From: Planctomycetota bacterium
GTDB lineage: Bacteria > Planctomycetota > UBA11346
Assembly (NCBI GenBank): GCA_947470885.1
Contig: CANIXE010000148.1
Coordinates: 1-6,026, forward strand
Reading direction: 5' to 3'
DNA: 6,026 nt
Below, piece by piece: positions 1 to 5,982 of the stretch. How positions within the stretch are numbered: the first letter of the stretch is position 1; each line of letters starts with the position of its first letter. The position numbers and the translations under genes were made by a program. Below the pieces are notes generated by a model. It worked only from the letters and a program-made list of their open reading frames with translations. It was not told where the DNA came from and did no database searches.

Positions 1-1018
1 AATCCGGGTCGCCAACGAAGCCCGACGCTGCCTGCGGAGCTGGGGCGCCGGCGCCGGGGCGGCCCGCCTGTTGGCGGGGGGCCTGGCGGTCCACCGCCGC
101 CTGGAACGCCGCCTGGCCACCTTCCTGGGCACCCAGGATGTGCTGCTAACGGGCACCGGCTACCAGGCCAACTTGGCGGCCCTGACCACCCTGGCCAGCG
201 ATCCGGAGCACGTCCTGATCCTCGACCGGCTGTGCCACGCCAGCACCTACGACGGGGCCAAGCTGGCGGCGGGGACCTTCCTGCGCTTCCGCCACAACGA
301 CCTGGACGACCTGGACACCGCCCTGCGCCGCACCGTCGGGGCGCCCCGGCGGATCGTCTGCGTGGAATCCGTGTATTCCATGGATGGCGATGAGGCACCC
401 TTGGTCGCGATCCTGGAGCGCTGCCGCACCCACGGCGCGTTGCTGGTCGTGGATGAGGCCCACGCCTTGGGGGTGTTCGGTCCCGGGGGTCGGGGCCGCT
501 GCGCCGAACTGGGGATCGTCCCCGACCTGATCGTCGGCACCTGTTCGAAAAGCCTGGGCAGCCAAGGCGGCTTCCTCGCTGGGGACAGCGACCTGATCGA
601 GCTGGCGGTGAACCGCGCCCGGTCGTTCATCTTCAGCACCGCCCCGGCCCCGGCCATCGTCGGCGCCGCCCTGGGGGCGCTGGATCTGCTGGCGGATAAG
701 CCCCATCTACCGGGGGAATTGTTGACCTTGGCGGCGACCCTCCGGGAGGGTCTGACCGCCCAGGGCTGGAACGTGCCGGCGGGCCGTTCCCCCATCGTCC
801 CGGTGATCGTCGGCGACGAAGCCGCTGCCCTTGATCTGGCGGCCCGCCTGCGGGTCCTGGGGCATCACGCCCCGGCGATCCGTCCGCCCACCGTGCCCCC
901 GGGCTCGTGTCGCCTGCGCTTGACCGTCACCGCCGCCCATCGGCCCAAGGATGTCCGCCTGCTGCTGGCGGCGTTCGCCGGGTTGCGTCCGGGAGCGGAG
1001 GCCGGCGCGGTGGGATGA
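1..1018 (+). CDS. bioF: 8-amino-7-oxononanoate synthase (KAPA synthase), 5'-truncated by the window edge
   Basis: Cytoplasmic PLP enzyme of biotin synthesis that condenses pimeloyl-ACP (or -CoA) with L-alanine to give KAPA, CO2 and the free carrier. The reading frame is open from base 2 with no start in view: SWGAGAGAARLLAGG lies before the internal TTG at 71, so the gene begins upstream. About 338 residues are visible; the family is usually about 385-390, so roughly 50 are missing. Visible hallmarks are the glycine-rich GTGYQAN, DRLCHAS (the His that stacks on PLP), DEAHALGVFGPGGRG (PLP-binding Asp and His), TCSKSLGSQGG with the Schiff-base Lys at 548-550, and near the C-terminus IRPPTVPPGSCRLRLTVTAAH-type sequence. 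That last motif favours BioF over the sister families glycine C-acetyltransferase (kbl), 5-aminolevulinate synthase and serine palmitoyltransferase, although TCSKSL also resembles the latter. Stop TGA is at 1016-1018. It converges with the GH120 gene and no terminator is seen between them. No other biotin gene is in view. Confidence 0.87.
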   Translation, partial: IRVANEARRCLRSWGAGAGAARLLAGGLAVHRRLERRLATFLGTQDVLLTGTGYQANLAALTTLASDPEHVLILDRLCHASTYDGAKLAAGTFLRFRHNDLDDLDTALRRTVGAPRRIVCVESVYSMDGDEAPLVAILERCRTHGALLVVDEAHALGVFGPGGRGRCAELGIVPDLIVGTCSKSLGSQGGFLAGDSDLIELAVNRARSFIFSTAPAPAIVGAALGALDLLADKPHLPGELLTLAATLREGLTAQGWNVPAGRSPIVPVIVGDEAAALDLAARLRVLGHHAPAIRPPTVPPGSCRLRLTVTAAHRPKDVRLLLAAFAGLRPGAEAGAVG

Positions 1019-1039
1019 TCCACCGGGTCGACCGGGTAA

Positions 1040-2923
1040 TCAGGGTTGCTGGGGTGCGCCAGCAGTGATGTGCACCACGACTTCGCCGGCGGCGGAAAGT
1101 TCCCAGGGGCCCGCCGTGGGTCGGGTGGCGTTCCGGGGTTGGCCGGCCAGATCCCGGTCCCAGACCAGGGGCGTGCCATCGGGATGGGTGAAGCCCAGGC
1201 GGCTGACCAGGGTGGAGCCCAACAGTTCCGAAGTCACCGGGGTGGTCCGTGCGCTCAGCACTTCCGCTCCCAGGTCAAAGTGCAGGGTTCGGCCTTCAAT
1301 GCGAATTCGGAGGCCCGGGCCGGGGATCACCAGGGGTGTGGTTTCGCCGGTCGCCGGCCGGGCCTGGGCCAGGTACACATTGCCCCCTGTGTGCAGGGTG
1401 GCCGGGCCATAGCCCGCCAGGCCCTGGAAGTGCCATCCGGTCCAGGGTGGCTTGGCCCCGGATTCCGGTGTGGGATCCGGGGTTCCAGTGCCAAGGAAGA
1501 GGTTGTTGTGGTACCGGTGGTCGCCGCCTGTGAGGGCTGCCAGCCCGGCCCGGGCGGTGTCATGGGGCGCGTGCCATGGCGTCTGTCGGTCATCGATTTG
1601 GACTGACAGGTGACCGGCGAACAGATTGTGGATGAAGGCTCCGCCTTCGGACCAGTCCGTCAGGGCGAGCTTGGATAGCAGGAGATTGTCAGCGACCAGG
1701 AAAGGGCCGTGGTTCATCTCCAGGAACAGGTCCTGCTCCCGGTTGTCGTGGAAGACATTGCCCACCACCTGGGTCCCCTGGGTCATCCAGTCGAGCCACA
1801 GGCCCCGGATGCTGTGGTGGAGGTGGTTGCGGCGGATCACCGTGTCGATGGCAGCATGGATCTTGATCGCTCCTTGTTCCGCCCCGTCGAAACGGCGACG
1901 GACATGGACGTCATGGACTTCATTGTCCTCGATGGTGCTGAAAATAGCCCCCAGGCTGCCGCAGATCCCTGCTTGTTCACAGAAGGCCACGGTGTTGCGG
2001 CGGACGAGGTGGCCGCCGATGTGCTCCCGGTCCCACGGAATGGCGTGGGCCTCGGCGCGGTGGATGGTGGCGACATAGCCCTCCGCCGCATCCGCCGAGG
2101 TGTTGTCGAAGCGGTCGCCATGCTTGCCCAGGGTGATGCCACTGCACAGGGCATGGGTCACCGTGTTGTCCTCAATGATCCAGCCCCGGCTCCAGTGGGT
2201 GCCGATCAGGCCGATCTGTTCCGCTGTGGGCGGGGCCCAGGGGGTGGCGGCGTGGCGCAGGGCGAACCCACGCACGGTGATCCAGTTCCGGCCCGGTTGG
2301 CTGGGGTAGAACACCGTCTGGCGGACGTTGATTTCAGTGAGGTGCCGGTTGGGGTCGGTACCTGGGAAGTGGCCGTGGATCACCGTGGAGGCGGGGCCGA
2401 CCTCGGCCCACCAGGCGCCGCCGGGATCCTCCTGGGTCAGAGTCTCCCGGCTGGCAGCCTCCCCCAGCCAGCGGCCATCCAGGTACACCGCACCGGTGTG
2501 GTGAATCCGGCCCTCGGGCTTGAACCAGTCGCCATGGATGACATCAGCGAACGGGTTGAAGGTGCCGAACCAGGTGTTGGGCACCGCCACCGTCCAGACT
2601 TCCCCGTGATCCCGGACCCAGCCCGTGACCACCTCCGAGCCGCGGATCTCCACGACTTCGCCGGGAGCGGCCCGGTAGGTGATGCGCTGGTCGTCCGCCA
2701 GCCCACCCCGGGGAGGATCGATGCGTTCGCGGTAAATCCCGGCATGGACCGTGATGACGTCCCCCGGCTGGGCAGCCTCGGCGGCGTGCTGGATGGTGCG
2801 GAAGGGTGCTGCCGGGGATCCGGTGGCGGTATCGTCGCCGGCGAGGCTGACGTGGTATTCGGTGGCCATGGCCATCCCTGACAGAAAGGGGAGCGGGAAC
2901 AGCTGGTGCATGTTCCTTAGCAT
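1040..2923 (-). CDS. GH120-family beta-xylosidase-like right-handed parallel beta-helix protein
   Basis: Probable glycoside hydrolase acting on xylo-oligosaccharides (family GH120, type enzyme XylC of Thermoanaerobacterium saccharolyticum). From the chosen ATG it has 627 residues, close to the family size. It opens with EYHVSLAGDD, then SPAAPFRTIQHA and IYRERI, the usual first turns of a secreted-type beta helix. Family-like blocks follow: FNPFADVIHGDWF (~124-134), HAATPWAPPTAEQIGLIG (~224-241), WIIEDN (~248), IKIHAAID (~353), GLWLDW with candidate nucleophile Asp378 (codon 1790-1792), and DLFLEMNHGP with candidate acid/base Glu402 (codon 1718-1720). The last ~110 residues look like a separate beta domain. 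Assignment is from remembered family sequence, not a search. The start is uncertain. ATG 2923 has GGTGG four bases upstream and gives a short hydrophobic leader ending AMA before TEY, a plausible signal peptide. ATG 2869 has AGGG six bases upstream and would make a cytoplasmic enzyme beginning MATEYHV. The frame is open back to 3175, but that extension overlaps DGC2 and looks non-coding. It is third and last in the minus-strand cluster. Confidence 0.85.
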   Translation of the reverse strand: MLRNMHQLFPLPFLSGMAMATEYHVSLAGDDTATGSPAAPFRTIQHAAEAAQPGDVITVHAGIYRERIDPPRGGLADDQRITYRAAPGEVVEIRGSEVVTGWVRDHGEVWTVAVPNTWFGTFNPFADVIHGDWFKPEGRIHHTGAVYLDGRWLGEAASRETLTQEDPGGAWWAEVGPASTVIHGHFPGTDPNRHLTEINVRQTVFYPSQPGRNWITVRGFALRHAATPWAPPTAEQIGLIGTHWSRGWIIEDNTVTHALCSGITLGKHGDRFDNTSADAAEGYVATIHRAEAHAIPWDREHIGGHLVRRNTVAFCEQAGICGSLGAIFSTIEDNEVHDVHVRRRFDGAEQGAIKIHAAIDTVIRRNHLHHSIRGLWLDWMTQGTQVVGNVFHDNREQDLFLEMNHGPFLVADNLLLSKLALTDWSEGGAFIHNLFAGHLSVQIDDRQTPWHAPHDTARAGLAALTGGDHRYHNNLFLGTGTPDPTPESGAKPPWTGWHFQGLAGYGPATLHTGGNVYLAQARPATGETTPLVIPGPGLRIRIEGRTLHFDLGAEVLSARTTPVTSELLGSTLVSRLGFTHPDGTPLVWDRDLAGQPRNATRPTAGPWELSAAGEVVVHITAGAPQQP

Positions 2924-2950
2924 CACGCCACCAGTCCGGGCGGGGAATGG

Positions 2951-3012
2951 AGGTTTCGTCCGGAAACCTGGAGGATTTTCCAGACCCCCCAGGGGGGGGA
3001 TCCCCGATCCCC
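2951..3012 (-). promoter_or_regulatory. structured GC-rich leader between DGC2 and the GH120 gene
   Basis: The 103-bp gap 2924-3026 is packed with inverted repeats. AGGTTTC (2951-2957) pairs perfectly with GAAACCT (2963-2969) over a 5-nt loop. CTGGA (2968-2972) pairs with TCCAG (2979-2983) and shares two bases with the first stem, so the two exclude each other. A run of six C (2985-2990) faces a run of eight G (2992-2999), and that G run can instead pair with either CCCC of a tandem 7-bp repeat GATCCCC (2999-3005, 3006-3012). No T tract follows on the minus strand, so a standard intrinsic terminator is not supported. A leader or attenuator-like structure for the GH120 message is inferred. I see no good -35/-10 pair here. 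Confidence 0.4.
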
Positions 3013-3026
3013 GACCTGGCCGATGT

Positions 3027-4259
3027 TCAACTCGGTGAGTTCGGTGGCTGAGTCCCGTCCCTTGATCGGATCCGTCGAGTGGTGCCGTCCTGGCTGCGTT
3101 CGCTAGCAGGCGGCAGGGCAATGGCCACCTGGTTGCGTCCGGCATGCTTCGCTTGGTACATCGCGGCGTCGGCACGGGCCACCAGATCGTACAGGGGCTC
3201 GTTTTGCGCCCACGACGCCACCCCCAGGCTGATGGTCACCGGGGCGGGCAGATCGTTTAAGCCGGCGATCAGGGCCCGCAGGCGTTCTGCCACCACCTGG
3301 GCGGCGGTGGCCTCGGTGCCAGCGAGGATCACGAGAAATTCCTCGCCGCCGAAGCGACAAACCAGATCGGTGGGGCGCAATAAGCCGGTGAGGGCCCGGC
3401 CGACACCTCCCAGGACTACGTCTCCGGCGCTGTGGCCGAGGGTGTCGTTCACCCGCTTGAAATGGTCGATGTCCACCAGGATCACCGCGATGTCGCCGCC
3501 GGCCTTCAGCAGCTCCTTCAGGCGGCTTTCGCCGTACCAGCGGCGGTGGGTGCCCGTGAGGGGGTCGACCCGGGCCAGGTCCTTCAACTGGGTATAGAGA
3601 AGAACCCGGCGCAGAGACAAGGCGAGCTGGCTTTGCAGGATCTCGGCGACCTGCCGGCGCTCGTCATCGCTGCGGTGGAGGATGCTGGGTTGGGGTCGGG
3701 CATTCCTGAGGATCAGGGCTCCCCGTCCTGAAATGCCCGCACTGAGGTCGAGGATCAGATCACCGCCGGCAGCCCCGGGGAGCTGGACCGTTTCCACCAG
3801 TTCCGGAGGCGGCCCGGCGGATTCCCCCCCCAGGCTGCGCCAGGCGCCCTTGTCCCACACCAGCAGGTCGCCAGCGGTGCAGGCCCAATAGCGGCGGAGC
3901 GCGGCGGTGAAACGGACCCGGGCATCGGCTTCCTCGACGCAGCCCACCAGCTCGGCACTGACTTCAAACACGCTGCGCTGGAATTCCTGGGTGTCCTCCA
4001 GCTCGACCTGTTCCTTCACCAGACTTTGGCGACGTATCGCCAGCATTTCCGGCGACCATGCGGTGGACAAGGTTTTGCGCGTGTCGTCGGCCTCGCCCTC
4101 CCGGGCCCGGGCCAGGCTCCAGGCACCCAGGGCCCCGCCCAGGGTGGCACAGACGGCGGGAATCCAGGCTTCGGTGTGCCAGCTGGCGAACAGCCCCAGA
4201 CCGAGGCTGAAGGCAACGCCGCTGATGGTCGACCCAATGCGGAGGGTGGAGGGATTCAT
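3027..4259 (-). CDS. membrane diguanylate cyclase with GAF-like and GGDEF domains (DGC2), I-site intact
   Basis: Makes cyclic di-GMP from two GTP at the inner face of the membrane. It has 410 residues. Two hydrophobic spans lie at about 9-26 and 31-50. A GAF-like sensor region (~90-220) begins with a charged helical stretch and has no recognisable ligand motif. The GGDEF domain follows (~225-385): DPLTGTHRR (232-240), metal-binding VDIDHFK (Asp263), ND at 271-272, GHSAGD, and the active-site loop GGEEF at 304-308. RPTD (295-298) sits exactly five residues before GGEEF, the canonical RxxD inhibitory site, so product feedback is expected. The last ~25 residues are a polar, probably disordered tail. 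The ATG overlaps the DGC1 stop as ATGA, and GGAGG lies six bases upstream inside a strong hairpin, so translation is probably coupled to DGC1. A run of eight G on the coding strand (3824-3831) spans codons for L143-E146. Function is well supported; the input signal is unknown. Confidence 0.93.
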   Translation of the reverse strand: MNPSTLRIGSTISGVAFSLGLGLFASWHTEAWIPAVCATLGGALGAWSLARAREGEADDTRKTLSTAWSPEMLAIRRQSLVKEQVELEDTQEFQRSVFEVSAELVGCVEEADARVRFTAALRRYWACTAGDLLVWDKGAWRSLGGESAGPPPELVETVQLPGAAGGDLILDLSAGISGRGALILRNARPQPSILHRSDDERRQVAEILQSQLALSLRRVLLYTQLKDLARVDPLTGTHRRWYGESRLKELLKAGGDIAVILVDIDHFKRVNDTLGHSAGDVVLGGVGRALTGLLRPTDLVCRFGGEEFLVILAGTEATAAQVVAERLRALIAGLNDLPAPVTISLGVASWAQNEPLYDLVARADAAMYQAKHAGRNQVAIALPPASERSQDGTTRRIRSRDGTQPPNSPS

Positions 4260-5656
4260 GGGCCGCCTCCGGCGGCCCGGATCCGGGGCAGGATGCCGCT
4301 GCCGGCACCGACGATGGAATCCAGGAATTCTGCGGATTCCACCCGGTTGCGGCCGTCGGCTTTGGCGCGGTAGCAGGCAGCATCGGCCCGGATCAGAACG
4401 GCCCGGCCATTTTCCTGGTGGCGGGCCACCGCGACCCCCAGACTGGCAGTGATACCCCGCTCCGGGTGCTCTGGATCCGGCGAGACCCGGGCGATGGCCC
4501 GGCGCAGGCGTTCCGCCAGGTCCATGCCGGCCTCGGCATCGGTGCGTGGCGCCAACAGGGCGAACTCCTCACCGCCATAGCGGCAGGCGATAACCCCGGG
4601 GACTTCCGTCACCAGGGCATTGAGGGCCCCGGCGACAGCGATCAGGGCCTGATCCCCCGCCTGGTGGCCCCAGGCATCGTTGAAGCGCTTGAGGTGGTCC
4701 AGGTCGCACATCACCACCGTCAGCGGATGACCTAGACGACGGGCGGTGGCGATCTGTTCTTCCAACCGACGCAGGAATTCGTGCTGGCCAAATAGTCCGG
4801 TGAGATCGTCGGTGAGGGCCAGGGCCCGGGCCTGGTCCACCAGGTCCACCGCCGCCAGGGCCAAGCCCCCCAACAGGCAGAGGGATTGCAGCAGCTCAGT
4901 GGCCATCCGCTCCCCCAGGTTGCCTTGGGGCAACGTAGCCACCAGCACGCCCCGGAGCACGTCTTCCCGATCCTCCCGCCGGCGATCACCCCGGAGGGGG
5001 ATGGCGATCCGGGTGATCCCATCCTGGCGTCGGGTCAAGGCCCTGGCCTCCTTCGCAACATAGCGTTCAGTCTCACCGGTGTTTTCCGGGCAGGGGGCGC
5101 CCTGTTCATTCATGCTGGCCCGGCAGCCCAGACTTGTCGTCGTTCCCAGATGTACCGCCAGGGTCAATGCTTCCGGGGCCAGACGCCGGGCCTGGCGGCA
5201 GAGGATGTGGGCGAACTGGTCCAGCTCTCGGGATTCGGATAATTCCAGACTGGCTTCCAGTAGGGCGGGGTGGCGGCGGATGGTCGCCCGCAGGTGGCGC
5301 ACCTCATGCTCGGCCTCCCGCAGGTCCGCCCGCAGGTCCGCTGTTCCCCGCCAGCGTCGTTCATCCACCAGGGCACCCACTGCCCAGCCCAGGGCCAGGG
5401 CTGCCAAAGACCAGCCCAGCAGGGCCACCATTCCGCCCCCCAACAGCAGGCCAACGGCGGGACCCAAAGCCACCAAGCTGTAGACGCCGAAGGTGGTCAT
5501 GGCGGCCAGGGTCCACACCACGCAGCCCCCCAGGCCGATGAGGGGGAGGTCCACCACCTGGACCCCGGCGGCGATCAGCAGCGCGGCCGCCGCCAGGCCC
5601 GCCAGGCGTTCCGGGCGGGGGGCAGTCAGTGCGGCGGAGAGCAGCACGCGATCCAT
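4256..5656 (-). CDS. membrane diguanylate cyclase with GAF-like and GGDEF domains (DGC1), I-site lost
   Basis: Predicted to make cyclic di-GMP from GTP. From the chosen ATG it has 466 residues. Residues ~18-97 are a hydrophobic block with about four membrane spans. A charged heptad-like linker (~109-129) follows, then a GAF-like domain (~130-275), then GGDEF (~280-438) with LTDDLTGLFG, metal-binding CDLDHLK (Asp318, Asp320), FND, GHQAGD and GGEEF at 361-365. All catalytic motifs look intact, so it should be active. The four residues expected to be RxxD (352-355) are VPGV, so the usual inhibitory site is absent. The start at 5656 is chosen because AGGGTG (5663-5668 on the plus strand, six bases away) is a fair ribosome-binding site and the membrane block begins soon after. 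The frame stays open to 5947 only because it runs through tandem repeats whose 21-bp unit is a multiple of three, giving an arginine-rich artefact. It is the first gene of the minus-strand cluster and overlaps DGC2 by 4 bp. Confidence 0.92.
   Translation of the reverse strand: MDRVLLSAALTAPRPERLAGLAAAALLIAAGVQVVDLPLIGLGGCVVWTLAAMTTFGVYSLVALGPAVGLLLGGGMVALLGWSLAALALGWAVGALVDERRWRGTADLRADLREAEHEVRHLRATIRRHPALLEASLELSESRELDQFAHILCRQARRLAPEALTLAVHLGTTTSLGCRASMNEQGAPCPENTGETERYVAKEARALTRRQDGITRIAIPLRGDRRREDREDVLRGVLVATLPQGNLGERMATELLQSLCLLGGLALAAVDLVDQARALALTDDLTGLFGQHEFLRRLEEQIATARRLGHPLTVVMCDLDHLKRFNDAWGHQAGDQALIAVAGALNALVTEVPGVIACRYGGEEFALLAPRTDAEAGMDLAERLRRAIARVSPDPEHPERGITASLGVAVARHQENGRAVLIRADAACYRAKADGRNRVESAEFLDSIVGAGSGILPRIRAAGGGP
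4260..4278 (-). promoter_or_regulatory. Shine-Dalgarno-sequestering hairpin in front of DGC2
   Basis: On the minus-strand message, GGGCCGCC and GGCGGCCC form a perfect 8-bp stem around a GGA triloop, and the stem's last base lies directly before the DGC2 AUG. The Shine-Dalgarno GGAGG (plus-strand CCTCC, 4266-4270) is made of the loop plus the first two bases of the 3' arm. The same bases encode the glycine-rich C-terminus of DGC1. The pairing and positions are read directly from the sequence. The inferred effect is that the site stays closed until a ribosome ending DGC1 at the overlapping UGA melts it. A glycine-rich tail in a GC-rich genome could produce such a palindrome by chance. Confidence 0.6.
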
Positions 5657-5702
5657 GGACGGCACCCTAGAAGCGTCGCCATCCGGCGCATGTGGTTTTT
5701 TC

Positions 5703-5813
5703 CCGGGAGCGCCGGCGGCCACGCCGGCATCGGTAAGAATTGAGCCCTTGCGGGACCTACATCTAGAAAAAGCCCACGTTCTTCCGAGCCGGCGTGGCCG
5801 CCGGCGCTCCCGG
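5703..5813. repeat. perfect 26-bp inverted repeat, REP/BIME- or MITE-like
   Basis: The arms at 5703-5728 and 5788-5813 are exact reverse complements over 26 bp, separated by 59 bp. Each arm is itself palindromic: GCCGGC on both sides of a 6-nt loop (5711-5728 and 5788-5805). Just inside the arms, AAGAA (5735-5739) can pair with TTCTT (5779-5783). Two inverted GC-rich hairpin modules around a less GC-rich spacer resemble paired REP elements (BIMEs); a small MITE is the alternative. No transposase, no clear target-site duplication and no RAYT gene are in the window. The family assignment is inferred. Confidence 0.8.
5740..5769 (+). promoter_or_regulatory. candidate sigma70-type promoter for the ABC transporter gene
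   Basis: TTGAGC (5740-5745) and TAGAAA (5764-5769), 18 bp apart, each match four of six consensus bases. They lie in the only AT-richer patch of the divergent region. If real, the message would start near 5776 and its ~200-nt leader would carry the right inverted-repeat arm and all six tandem units. No comparable pair was found facing DGC1. The match is weak and could be chance. Confidence 0.25.
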
Positions 5814-5940
5814 CGTGACTTCCTACGCACCCGGCGTGGCTTCCTATGCACCCGGCGTGGCTTCCTATGCACCCGGCGTGGCTTCCTACGCACCCGGCGT
5901 GGCTTCCTACGCACCCGGCGTGGCTTCCTACGCACCCGGC
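5809..5940. repeat. tandem array of six 21-bp units plus a 6-bp partial
   Basis: Units start at 5809, 5830, 5851, 5872, 5893 and 5914 and each begins CCCGGCGTGGCTTCC (unit 1 has GTGAC instead of GTGGC). Units 2 and 3 are identical and end TATGCA; units 4, 5 and 6 are identical and end TACGCA. CCCGGC at 5935-5940 is a partial seventh. There are no spacers, so this is not a CRISPR array. The core CCGGCGTGGC also occurs in the right inverted-repeat arm (5789-5798) and, inverted, in the left arm (5718-5727). Unit 1 overlaps the right arm by five bases, so the array seems to have grown out of the repeat element. Near-identical units suggest recent, possibly ongoing, copy-number change. Confidence 0.9.
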
Positions 5941-5951
5941 CCTGCATTGCC

Positions 5952-5970
5952 CTGGGACGGACCGCCCCAG
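5952..5970. promoter_or_regulatory. imperfect 19-bp palindrome before the ABC start
   Basis: CTGGG, CGG, CCG and CCCAG are arranged symmetrically about position 5961, with eight of nine pairs matching (mismatch 5957/5965). It ends at the first two bases of the AGGGTG ribosome-binding site (5969-5974). It could be a protein-binding operator or a small hairpin near the ribosome-binding site, or chance in GC-rich DNA. Confidence 0.2.
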
Positions 5971-5982
5971 GGTGTCGCGCCC

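Larger units (their letters stand above)
5657..5982. other. divergent intergenic region made largely of repeats
   Basis: This 326-bp stretch separates the divergent starts of DGC1 and the ABC ATPase. From left to right it holds the DGC1 leader with a T6 tract (5657-5702), a 26-bp inverted-repeat arm, an AT-richer core of about 49% GC (5729-5787) that is the likeliest promoter area for both genes, the matching arm, six tandem 21-bp units, and a 42-bp leader with an imperfect palindrome before the ABC start. The unit length is divisible by three and lacks stops in most frames, so several repeat-encoded open frames cross it. I do not accept any as a gene. Confidence 0.7.

Noticed and set aside
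1019..1039. Terminator between bioF and the GH120 gene
   Set aside because: The 21-bp gap has only a tandem ACCGGGT repeat and an 8-bp palindrome GGTCGACC; there is no stem with a T tract on either strand.
1709..2881. A 390-codon plus-strand open frame opposite the GH120 gene
   Set aside because: It lies wholly antisense to a gene with clear family motifs; its product is a Val/Asp/Gly-rich sequence with no domain, as expected from the complement of GC-rich codons.
2924..3175. 84-residue N-terminal extension of the GH120 gene
   Set aside because: It overlaps the DGC2 coding end by about 149 bp, runs through the intergenic hairpins, and places extra sequence before the leader and the EYHV start typical of the family.
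5768..5813. Intrinsic terminator on the minus strand formed by the right arm and the T5 tract (A5 at 5767-5771 on the plus strand)
   Set aside because: About 16 bases separate the arm hairpin from the T tract, too far for a standard terminator, and there is no gene just upstream on that strand to terminate.
5809..5940. CRISPR array
   Set aside because: The units are directly adjacent with no spacers and no cas genes are nearby.
5657..5947. 97-residue arginine-rich N-terminal extension of DGC1
   Set aside because: It is made of RVRRKPR heptads from the 21-bp tandem repeat and the inverted-repeat arm; the membrane block begins after the ATG at 5656, which has its own ribosome-binding site.
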